Source of the DNA: Gemmatimonadaceae bacterium
Lineage (GTDB): Bacteria; Gemmatimonadota; Gemmatimonadetes; Gemmatimonadales; Gemmatimonadaceae
Direction: 5' to 3'
Length of the DNA stretch: 64,000 bases
Assembly: GCA_025934775.1 (NCBI GenBank)
Contig: JAICWO010000006.1
Location: forward strand, 62,001-126,000
Shown: positions 7,915 through 15,313 of the stretch, in pieces
How the letters are laid out: each line of letters begins with the position of its first letter
How positions within the stretch are numbered: the stretch's first letter is position 1
Notes under the pieces: model-generated
The model's input: only the letters and a program-made list of their open reading frames with translations
Databases searched by the model: none
Told to the model about the DNA's origin: nothing
Made by a program: the position numbers and the translations under genes

Positions 7915-10632
7915 TCAATCGGCGCGCAGCGCTTCGACGGGTGGAACTCGTGCCGCGCGGCGCGCCGGCAAATAGCTCGCGAGCAGCGCCGTCGTCACGA
8001 GCACGAGGATCGCCGCGCCGAGCGATGGCACGTCGACGGTGCTCACGCCGAACAGTTGATCTCGAATGAGCCGCGCGGCGGCGAGCCCGATCGGAATGCC
8101 GATCACCACGCCCGTGCTCGCGAGCACCACACCTTCGCGCAGAATCATGCGCGCCACGCGGCCGGGCTCGGCGCCGAGCGCGACCCGAAGTCCGAATTCG
8201 CTCGTGCGCTGCTTGGTGGAGTACGCGATGACGCCGTACAGACCGAGCGCGGCGAGGAGCAGCGCGATCGCGCCGAAGCACGCGGTGACTTGGGTGAGGA
8301 GCAGATCCTGGCTCACGCTCTGCCGAATCCGATTGTCCAGTGGGCTCATGAAAACTTTGATCGCGCCGAGCACGTCGGACAGCGCCGCTGGCAGCGCCGC
8401 GGTGTAGGATGCCGGATCGCGCGCAACGCGGACGATCAGCTCGAAGCTGCGCGGCTTGTCGGTCGCGAACGGCCGCGACACGTACATGCGCCGCACGGGA
8501 GCGCCGCGTACGCTCGCCTCCTGCACATCGCGAACGATGCCAACCACCGTGTACTGCACGCTGTCGAGCGTCACCGTTCGGCCAATCGCGTCGCCGTGCG
8601 GGAAGTACGCGCGCGCCATCGTCGCGTCGAGCACGGCGCTGTTCGCGCCGGCATTCGCGTCGTGCGCATCGAAATCGCGCCCGCGCAACATCGTGGCGCC
8701 GAGCGTGTGCAGGTATCGCGGCCCGACCATGTCGAAGTTGATCGCGGCCGCGGAATCGCGCTCGGTGACGACGCCGGGAATGTCGACGTGGCCGAGCGAC
8801 TCGCCGCCCGAGAACACGCCCTCTTCCGAGTAGCTCGCATCGACGACGCCTGGCACCGTCCGCGCGCGATTTGCGACCGCGACGCGAAGCGCCTGCAAAC
8901 GCGCGCCAACGTAGTCGCTGCGCCCAGCCGCGACGTGCACGAGCAGTAGATGATCGCGATCGAGACCGAGATCGGCGCGCGTCAGCTCGCGCATGCTGTG
9001 CACGAGCAGGCCGACGCCGACGAGCATCAGCATCGAGAGCGCGATCTGCGCGATCACGAGCGTGCGTCCGAGGCGCGAGCGCGCACCGACGAGGCTTCGT
9101 CCGTGGGCGCGCAGCGACGCCGCCAGATCGAGTCGGGTCGCGCGCAACGCCGGGATCAAGCCGACCGCGAGGACGCAGAACACGGTGACGCCGATCGTGA
9201 AGCCCAGGATCCGCGCGTCCGGGCGGGCGTCGATCACGACGCTCTCGCCCGCGAGACGGACGACGGCGAGCAGCGCGCGCGTCGCCCACGTGGTGAGCAC
9301 CAGTCCGAGCACCGCGCCGGCGACTCCGAGCAGCACGCTCTCCGTCATGAGCTGTGAGACGAGGCGCGCGCGGCCGGCGCCGAGCGTCATGCGTACGCCC
9401 AGCTCACGCGCACGCGTCACCGCGCGGGCGAGCATGAGGTTCGAGATGTTCGCGCAGACCACGAGCACGACGAGCACCACCGCCGCCATGAGCACGTACA
9501 GCGCCGACTTGTACAGATCGCGGTCGACCGAGAACCCGCGCGCACCCGGCTCGACGCGCACGGGATCGCCCACGATGTCGCGATCGAAATCAGCGAGATC
9601 GGTGCTCGTGAGGTGCGATCGAATGGAGCGTAGCTCGATGGCCGAGAGCTCGGCGCGCGCTTGCGCGACCGTGACGCCTGGAGCGAGCCGTCCCATCATG
9701 TCGAGCCACGACGCGGCGCGGTCCTCGAGTAGCGTGTCGTCAGCGTTGAGGATTGGTTGGAGCGCGATCGGCAGCCACATGTCGGTGTTCTCGCCGATGA
9801 TGTCGCCGGTGAAGCTCGGCGGCGCGATGCCGATGATCGTGACCGGCACGTGATTCATGTCGACGGTGCTTCCGAGCACCGAGCGATCGCCGCCGAACCG
9901 ATGCTGCCAATAGGCGAAGCTGATCACGACGGCGGGTTCGCGCGCGCCGGAGTCGTCGCGCCCGCTGAACGTGTGTCCCGCCCACGCGGGCACCTCGAGC
10001 ACGGAGAAGAAGTTCGACGAGACGAAGCGCGCATTCGGCTCGTCGGGATTCGTCCACGAGCCGCCGCGCGCAACCATCTGGATGTCCGCGGTACCGGTGG
10101 CGTACACGCCCGCGAGCACGTGATTGCCGTCGCGTATGTCGGCATACACGGGATACGACACGTAGTCGACCATGGGCGAGCCATGCCAGGCCGAATGCAC
10201 TTTGCCCGGATCGCCGATCGTGACGAGTTGCTCGGCGTGCGGCACCGGCAGTGGGCGAAGGAGCAGCGCGTCGAGGAGCGTGAACACGGTCGTGTTGGCG
10301 CCGATGCCAATCGCCAGCGTGATGACGACGGTCGTGCTGAACGCGGGCTGCTTGCGGAGCGAGCGGGCCGCGTAGCGTGCGTCCTGCGCCAACCGCTCCA
10401 CGAGCGACGTTCCGCGCGCGTCGCGGCTCTCGTCCTTCATGCGCTCGATGCCGCCGAACGCGAGCCGCGCGCGGCGCACCGCTTCGTCGCGCGTCAGTCC
10501 GAGACGCTCGTACTTCTCCGCTTCCTTCTCGATGTGGAAGTGGAGCTCGGTGGCGAGCTCTCGCTCCACGGCGTCGCGGCGCACGAGCGCGCGCATGCGG
10601 TATCGGATCTCGCTCCACATCTCGCTCAGCAT
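7915..10632 (-). CDS. ADOP-type ABC transporter permease with cytosolic prefix
   Basis: 905 residues. Residues 1-~85 are a charged helical cytosolic prefix (RDAVERELATELHFHIEKEAEKYERLGLTRDEAVRRARLAFGG split by turns). TM1 follows with ITLAIGIGANTTVFTLLD and PHAEQLV. The first periplasmic PCD is ~120-360, TM2-4 ~385-500 (VVLVVCANISNLMLARAV), then the second unit to the C-terminus PPVEALRAD. It is the third gene of a PadR-ADOP-ADOP set on the minus strand, but 98 bases separate it from the preceding ADOP and hold its own promoter: TTGCAC (10697-10692), 17 bp, TACCAT (10674-10669), flanked by two palindromic sites. The RBS GGAAAGG precedes the ATG. Confidence 0.9.
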   Translation of the reverse strand: MLSEMWSEIRYRMRALVRRDAVERELATELHFHIEKEAEKYERLGLTRDEAVRRARLAFGGIERMKDESRDARGTSLVERLAQDARYAARSLRKQPAFSTTVVITLAIGIGANTTVFTLLDALLLRPLPVPHAEQLVTIGDPGKVHSAWHGSPMVDYVSYPVYADIRDGNHVLAGVYATGTADIQMVARGGSWTNPDEPNARFVSSNFFSVLEVPAWAGHTFSGRDDSGAREPAVVISFAYWQHRFGGDRSVLGSTVDMNHVPVTIIGIAPPSFTGDIIGENTDMWLPIALQPILNADDTLLEDRAASWLDMMGRLAPGVTVAQARAELSAIELRSIRSHLTSTDLADFDRDIVGDPVRVEPGARGFSVDRDLYKSALYVLMAAVVLVVLVVCANISNLMLARAVTRARELGVRMTLGAGRARLVSQLMTESVLLGVAGAVLGLVLTTWATRALLAVVRLAGESVVIDARPDARILGFTIGVTVFCVLAVGLIPALRATRLDLAASLRAHGRSLVGARSRLGRTLVIAQIALSMLMLVGVGLLVHSMRELTRADLGLDRDHLLLVHVAAGRSDYVGARLQALRVAVANRARTVPGVVDASYSEEGVFSGGESLGHVDIPGVVTERDSAAAINFDMVGPRYLHTLGATMLRGRDFDAHDANAGANSAVLDATMARAYFPHGDAIGRTVTLDSVQYTVVGIVRDVQEASVRGAPVRRMYVSRPFATDKPRSFELIVRVARDPASYTAALPAALSDVLGAIKVFMSPLDNRIRQSVSQDLLLTQVTACFGAIALLLAALGLYGVIAYSTKQRTSEFGLRVALGAEPGRVARMILREGVVLASTGVVIGIPIGLAAARLIRDQLFGVSTVDVPSLGAAILVLVTTALLASYLPARRAARVPPVEALRAD

Positions 10633-10650
10633 GTTCCCTTTCCTCTCGCG

Positions 10651-10697
10651 CTTCTACAAGACACGTTGATGGTATGCAGCTTCTTGTAGAAGTGCAA
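10651..10697 (-). promoter_or_regulatory. Promoter with paired palindromic sites before the ADOP gene ending at 10632
   Basis: Reading the minus strand: TTGCAC (10697-10692), spacer 17, TACCAT (10674-10669). CTTCTACAAGA at 10692-10682 and TCTTGTAGAAG at 10661-10651 are perfect inverted copies, 11 bp each, on either side of the -10. Each also contains a smaller TCT-N3-AGA palindrome. This is the same plan as at the PadR promoters (13848, 22722, 31773), so a PadR-type repressor is the likely binder. The local intact PadR at 13848 has a different half-site. Confidence 0.6.
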
Positions 10698-10730
10698 GAG
10701 GAGGCCGTGCGGTGCTCCAGCGCGGCCGTG

Positions 10731-13514
10731 CTACTCTTGCGCAAGCGCCGCGATTGGCGAGACGCGCGCCGCGCGCACGGCGGGCGCAAGCGCCGCGAGC
10801 ACCGCGCACGCCGCGATCGCCGCGACCGCGAATCCCATCGAAGCGGCACCAGCCGACGGGACGCCGGGGAGCGCGCCTCGCAGCGCCCGCGCCCCGCCGA
10901 GCGCGAGCGGCACGCCAACAGCGACCCCGATCCCGACCAACCGCAACGCGTCCCCGATGACGAGGCGCAGCAGCGCCGTCTGATCCGCACCGAGCGCGCT
11001 TCGCAGCCCGATCTCCGCCGTGCGCCGCGCGACCGCGTACGACATCACGCCGTAAAGGCCAACGAGTGCGAGCAGCAGTGCCGCCGCGCCGAATCCAATC
11101 GCCAATGCCACGAGCAGCCGCTGCTCGCGAATGGTCTCGGCGATCACCGCGGTGAGTGGCGACACGCGCGCCTGGGGCAATTCCGGATCGACGGCCGAGA
11201 TCGCGCGGTGAATCGCCGGGATGACCGCCGCGGGATCGCCGGCCGTACGGATCTCGAACGTGAGGTAGGGATGGTCCTCGCCGGCGATCTGTTGAGCGTA
11301 CGGCGCGTAGGCACGCCGGTCGATCGGCGCGGTGAGTGAATGGTCTCGAACGTCGGCGACGACCCCGACGACGGTCGTCGGCACGCTGGCGTCGAAGTAG
11401 ATCACGCGGCCGATTGCCGAACGCGCGCTGCCGAAATAGAACGTTGCCGCCGACTCATTCAGCACGGCCACGCTCGGCGACTTCGCCACGTCGTCCGCGC
11501 TGACGTCGCGGCCCGCGAGGAACCGCGCGCCGATCGCGTGTAGATATTCGCTGCCAACGAGATCGTAGTCGACCGAGCTGTCGGCCTGCGTTCGGCCGAC
11601 GAATCCCGGCACCGCGATCACCGCGTCGGCATCGTGATGGAGGAAGAGACCGTTTTGCGAATACGTCGCGGCGCGCACGCCGGGAATGCTTCCGATGTGC
11701 GCGGTCACGTCGTTCGCGAGCGCAATGAATCGATCGCCGGCCAAGCCTCGGCGCGCCGCGTCGACTTCAGCGACCACGAGGTGATCGTGGTCCATGCCCG
11801 GATCGCGTGATTCGAGTTTCATCAAGCTTCGCGCGAGCACGGCGGCGCCCGTCAGCAGCACGACGCAGAGCGCGACCTGCGCGGGCACGAGGAGAGCGCC
11901 GATCGGTATGCGGCCGACGCGACCCGCCGATCCCAACGACGGCATGCGCGCGCGCATGCTGGACGCGAGATCGGCGCGCGACGCGCGGAGCGCCGGCGCC
12001 AGTCCGAAGAGCAGCACGGCGCCAACGGACACCGCTAGCGTGAACGCGAGAACGGTGACGTCGATCCCGCCGCCGACCGACACGGGAGAATCCGCGGTCG
12101 CCGCGGCGCGCGAGAGTGCCGCGCTGCCCCACCAGGCGAAGGCCAATGCCGACAGCGCGCCGAGCGTCGCGACGAGCGCGCTCTCCGTCATCAACTGCCG
12201 CACGAGCCGTCCGCGGCCCGCGCCGAGCGCGAGACGGACGCTCAACTCCGTGCCGCGCGCGAGCGATCGACCGAGCAGCAGATTCGCGAGATTGGCGCAG
12301 ACGATGAGCAGGAGCAGCGCGACGCCCACCTGGAGCGTGAGGAGCGCGCCGCGAAAATTGACGCGCGCCGCCGAGAAGCCTTGGGCGCCGGACGACACGA
12401 GCACCGGCGCGACCCGCAGGTGTGATATCTGGGACGGGAATTGCGCGCGCGAAACGAGCGACGCGTGAATGAGCGTGGTGTACCGCGCGCGCGCCTGCTC
12501 GAGCGTGACACCCGGCGCGAGCCGGCCGAGCAGCAGCAGCCACGCCGTGTCCACCTTGCGAATGGGCGCGGTGTGCGGCTGCAGCACCGGCTGCATCGAG
12601 ATCGGAAGCCAGATCTGCGTCGGGCGCTCGACGACGTCGCCCTGAAAGTCCGGTGCGGCGACACCGATGATCGTGATCGCCACGCCATTGATCGTCACGT
12701 GGCGGCCGACGACGTCGGGTGTGCCGCCGAAGCGTTCGTGCCAGTACGCGTCGCTGATCACCGCGACCGGCGAGGTGCCCGGCGCGCCGTCTTCAACATT
12801 TCCGAATACTCGGCCGATGCGGGCGCGCACCTCGAGCACCGAGAAATAGTTTGCCGAGACGAAGCGGCCGTTCGTGTGCTCGAACGCGCCATCGGACACG
12901 CTGCTCACTCTGACGTCGAGACGTCCAGCGGTGCCGGATGCGGCCAGTCCCGTCACGACGTGCGTTTCGCTCAGCAGGTCCTGGTAGGTCGGAAACGAGA
13001 GCAGATCGGCGCGAGGTGCGCCCGAGGTGTGCCCGTCGATCGACGTCGTGCGCCCGATGGCGACGAGCTCGCCCGGGTGCGGCACCGGGAGTTGGCGCAG
13101 GAGGATCGCGTCGACGAGGGCGAAGATCGCGCTGTTTGCGCCGAGTCCGATGCCGAGCGTGATCACCGCGACCGCGGTGATGCCCGGCGCGCGAAGCATC
13201 TGCCGGACCGCGAAGCGCAAGTCCTGCGCAATCGTCTCGATGATTTCGCGGGCGCGCATTCGCCGCTCCCGCCGAGCCGCCGATCCGCGAAGTCGTGTCC
13301 GTGCGCCTGCCACGCTCGTGCCGAGCCGGCGAACCGCCTCGTCGTGTGCGGCGCCCGGAGTCATGCCGTGCGCGACGAGATCCGCGACACGCTCGTCGAT
13401 GACGCTTGCGAGCTCCTCGTCGGCGTCGGCGTGCATATCGCGCGTGGTACGTGCGTCGAGCCGAAAGAGCCGCCGCACGCCGGCGCGAATTCCATGGTCG
13501 CGCGCAGGCCGCAT
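10731..13514 (-). CDS. ADOP-type ABC transporter permease with long prefix
   Basis: 927 residues, the longest ADOP copy here. The prefix runs to ~100 and is rich in Arg and acidic residues (HADADEELASVIDERVADLVAHGMTP and RRERRMRAREII). TM1 carries VITLGIGLGANSAIFALVD and PHPGELV. First PCD ~130-370; TM2-4 ~390-500 (LLLIVCANLANLLLGRSL); second unit ~540-927, ending VSPIAALAQE. The ATG lies 4 bases beyond the PadR stop at 13519, so both are co-transcribed. The sequence is clearly divergent from the ADOP at 7915 (for example in the prefix), so these are not recent duplicates. Confidence 0.9.
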   Translation of the reverse strand: MRPARDHGIRAGVRRLFRLDARTTRDMHADADEELASVIDERVADLVAHGMTPGAAHDEAVRRLGTSVAGARTRLRGSAARRERRMRAREIIETIAQDLRFAVRQMLRAPGITAVAVITLGIGLGANSAIFALVDAILLRQLPVPHPGELVAIGRTTSIDGHTSGAPRADLLSFPTYQDLLSETHVVTGLAASGTAGRLDVRVSSVSDGAFEHTNGRFVSANYFSVLEVRARIGRVFGNVEDGAPGTSPVAVISDAYWHERFGGTPDVVGRHVTINGVAITIIGVAAPDFQGDVVERPTQIWLPISMQPVLQPHTAPIRKVDTAWLLLLGRLAPGVTLEQARARYTTLIHASLVSRAQFPSQISHLRVAPVLVSSGAQGFSAARVNFRGALLTLQVGVALLLLIVCANLANLLLGRSLARGTELSVRLALGAGRGRLVRQLMTESALVATLGALSALAFAWWGSAALSRAAATADSPVSVGGGIDVTVLAFTLAVSVGAVLLFGLAPALRASRADLASSMRARMPSLGSAGRVGRIPIGALLVPAQVALCVVLLTGAAVLARSLMKLESRDPGMDHDHLVVAEVDAARRGLAGDRFIALANDVTAHIGSIPGVRAATYSQNGLFLHHDADAVIAVPGFVGRTQADSSVDYDLVGSEYLHAIGARFLAGRDVSADDVAKSPSVAVLNESAATFYFGSARSAIGRVIYFDASVPTTVVGVVADVRDHSLTAPIDRRAYAPYAQQIAGEDHPYLTFEIRTAGDPAAVIPAIHRAISAVDPELPQARVSPLTAVIAETIREQRLLVALAIGFGAAALLLALVGLYGVMSYAVARRTAEIGLRSALGADQTALLRLVIGDALRLVGIGVAVGVPLALGGARALRGALPGVPSAGAASMGFAVAAIAACAVLAALAPAVRAARVSPIAALAQE

Positions 13515-13518
13515 CGTC

Positions 13519-13848
13519 TCAGCCGCGCGCCGTGCGCGTGTTGAGCACCGCGGTCAATGCGTCCGCGTACTCGGTGAGGCGCTTGGCTTCCGCGCGAAGG
13601 TGCGCGCGGCCGGCCGCGGTGATCGTATAGTAGCGCGCGCGGCGGCCGTTCTCGGTTATGCCCCACTCGCCGGCGAGTAGATTCCGCTCCTCGAGCCGGT
13701 GGAGTGCCTGCACGAGCGCGGCGTCTTCGACGGTGAACTGTCCGTTCGAGTGATCGTCCAGCCATCGGGCGATCTCGAACGCGTGCATCGGCGTCCACGA
13801 GAGCGTCTTGAGGACGAGCACGTCGAGCGTGCCTTTGATCAGGGCCAT
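13519..13848 (-). CDS. PadR-family transcriptional regulator
   Basis: 109 residues, the compact PadR form: an N-terminal winged helix (MALIKGTLDVLVLKTLSWTPMHAFEIARWL, then the recognition region [37 protein letters not shown]) and one C-terminal dimerisation helix (RAHLRAEAKRLTEYADALTAVL). Such proteins repress their own operon until a small molecule or protein cue releases them. It is first in the operon with the ADOP at 10731. A TTGCGA-N17-TAGACT promoter with two copies of an AGAGTCTA-type site sits directly upstream. The cue is unknown. Confidence 0.93.
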   Translation of the reverse strand: MALIKGTLDVLVLKTLSWTPMHAFEIARWLDDHSNGQFTVEDAALVQALHRLEERNLLAGEWGITENGRRARYYTITAAGRAHLRAEAKRLTEYADALTAVLNTRTARG

Positions 13849-13859
13849 GAGCGATGGGG

Positions 13860-13904
13860 TAGAGTCTACCCTAAGAGTCTATGCCGAGCGCCTCGCGCTC
13901 GCAA
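13860..13904 (-). promoter_or_regulatory. PadR promoter with tandem AGAGTCTA operators
   Basis: On the minus strand: TTGCGA (13904-13899), spacer 17, TAGACT (13881-13876). The plus strand shows TAGAGTCTA (13860-13868) and AAGAGTCTA (13873-13881), repeats 13 bp apart; each is a TAGA-N-TCTA palindrome or one base off. One copy covers the -10 box and the other lies around the expected transcription start, about 20 bases before the padR ATG at 13848. This is a typical autorepression layout. Confidence 0.65.
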
Positions 13905-13977
13905 GTCGTGCGGGGAACACGCATCATCCTCCCGCACGCGCACGTGATGGTCTCACATCGAGGGGAAGGAGGACCGC

Positions 13978-14361
13978 ATGGGAAAAGCGCGAGACGGGTT
14001 CACGCGTGTCCGCGCAATCGCGCTCACGTTGTCCGACGTCGTCGAGGGAACCACCTTTGGCTTCCCGGCGTTCAAGCGCCGCGACAAGACGTTCGCGTGG
14101 TTTCCAAAGAAGAAGGAAGTGGAAGCCGGCTCATTGGGAGTTCGCATGAGCATCGTCGAACGCGATTTTCGAATCTCGGCGGAGCCGTCGATCTACTACG
14201 TGACGCCGCATTACAAGGACTACACGTCGGTGCTCGCCCGCGTCGACGCGATGAGCGACGCCGCGCTGCGCGAGCTGCTCGAAGCGGGCCACGAATTCAT
14301 CGGGAAGCCCAAGGTCCCCGTCCGGCGCTTGACGCGGACGCCGCCTCGCCGTAGGAGTTGA
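13978..14361 (+). CDS. MmcQ/YjbR-like small protein
   Basis: 127 residues. It reads as the MmcQ/YjbR (CyaY-like) fold: RVRAIALTLSDVVEGTTFGFPAFKRRDKTFAWF, then LGVRMSIVERDFRISAEPSIYYVTPHYKDYTSVLARVDAMSDAALRELLEAGHEFI. The 'F.V..K.FA' and 'YVTPHYKDYPWVLVRL'-like segments are the usual hallmarks. Family members are small, possibly DNA-binding proteins without an established biochemical role. The ATG has a strong GGAAGGAGG ribosome site. The basic tail PRRRS is loosely conserved. It is followed 16 bases later by a membrane protein gene on the same strand. Confidence 0.85.
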   Translation: MGKARDGFTRVRAIALTLSDVVEGTTFGFPAFKRRDKTFAWFPKKKEVEAGSLGVRMSIVERDFRISAEPSIYYVTPHYKDYTSVLARVDAMSDAALRELLEAGHEFIGKPKVPVRRLTRTPPRRRS

Positions 14362-14377
14362 TTCTCCTCGAGGTGCT

Positions 14378-15313
14378 ATGTTCGCTCCCCCCGTCTTCTG
14401 GCCCGCGCTGCTCGGCGTACTGCTTCTGGTCGCCGGGATCATCTGCTACCGGCGGCAGCTCGCCGCGGGCAGCTCGCACGACGCATTCGGCCTCGCCGCG
14501 CTCGGTCCCGTGCTCGTCGCCGCGTCGCTCGCGGCGTTCGCCGGCGAGCACTTCACCGCGGCGCGAGTGCTCTCGCAATTGGTTCCGCGATGGCTGCCCG
14601 GCCGGCTGTTCATTGCGTACTTCGTCGGCGTGGCGCATCTCGCGGCGGCAGTGAGCTTCGTCGCGAGGCGATACGTCCGCTGGTCATCGCTCGGCCTTGC
14701 GGTGATGTTCGGTCTGTTCGTGCTGCTCATGGATTTGCCGGGCGCGGTGATGCACCCGGTGTCGCGCATGAACTGGATCCTCGCCGCACGCGAGACCACA
14801 TTCGCGATCGGCGCGCTCGCGCTGTATGCGATCACGATGCGGAGTCGCTCGCCACGCTGGTCGGCACTGCTGGCCGACTTCGCGCGACTGTGGACGGCGG
14901 GCGTGCTCGTGTACTACGGACTCGATCAGGTGCTGCATCCGCAGTTCACGCCCGGTGTACCCAGCTCCGCGCTCACGGCGCCCTGGGTCCCGGCGCCGCA
15001 CGCGATCGTGTACGCGACGGGCGTGCTGCTGATCGTGTTCGGCGTGGGAATGCTCATGAGAGCATACGCGAGCATCGCCGCCGCGTACGGCGGAGCGCTG
15101 ATGGTGGTGCTCTCCATTGTTCTCTATGTGCCGCAGTTCTTCCGGGCGGCCACAATTTCCGACCAGGTGGTCGGGATCAACTACGTATTCGACACGTTGC
15201 TGTTCGCCGGCACGCTGCTCGTAATCAGCCGAGCGATTCGCGAAGCCGGGACTCTCGCGAATCCCGGCTTCGTTGCCTCGACCCTCGATCCTCAGAGGGC
15301 CGCGAGCTCGTGA
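14378..15313 (+). CDS. Multi-pass membrane protein, DoxX-like N-terminal half
   Basis: 311 residues with about eight hydrophobic segments: 5-22, 38-58, 75-95, 102-122, 136-155, 165-185, 213-235, 240-262 and a further one near 280. The N-terminal half (GPVLVAASLAAFAGEHF...WLPGRLFIAYFVGVAHLAAAVSF) resembles DoxX-like proteins, which are small quinone-interacting or unknown membrane proteins. No catalytic motif was found. GAGG lies 5 bases before the ATG. The last 22 bases of the gene overlap the end of the convergent LVIVD gene, and a hairpin (15241-15272) lies inside this shared region. Function unknown. Confidence 0.8.
   Translation: MFAPPVFWPALLGVLLLVAGIICYRRQLAAGSSHDAFGLAALGPVLVAASLAAFAGEHFTAARVLSQLVPRWLPGRLFIAYFVGVAHLAAAVSFVARRYVRWSSLGLAVMFGLFVLLMDLPGAVMHPVSRMNWILAARETTFAIGALALYAITMRSRSPRWSALLADFARLWTAGVLVYYGLDQVLHPQFTPGVPSSALTAPWVPAPHAIVYATGVLLIVFGVGMLMRAYASIAAAYGGALMVVLSIVLYVPQFFRAATISDQVVGINYVFDTLLFAGTLLVISRAIREAGTLANPGFVASTLDPQRAASS
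15241..15272. terminator. Hairpin at convergent gene ends (possible bidirectional terminator)
   Basis: CGAAGCCGGGA (15241-15251) and TCCCGGCTTCG (15262-15272) form a perfect 11-bp stem with a 10-base loop. It lies in the last codons of the gene ending at 15313 and just beyond the end of the convergent gene (stop 15294-15292). No T-run follows, so it may be an RNA end-stabiliser or a weak bidirectional terminator rather than a classical one. Confidence 0.45.
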
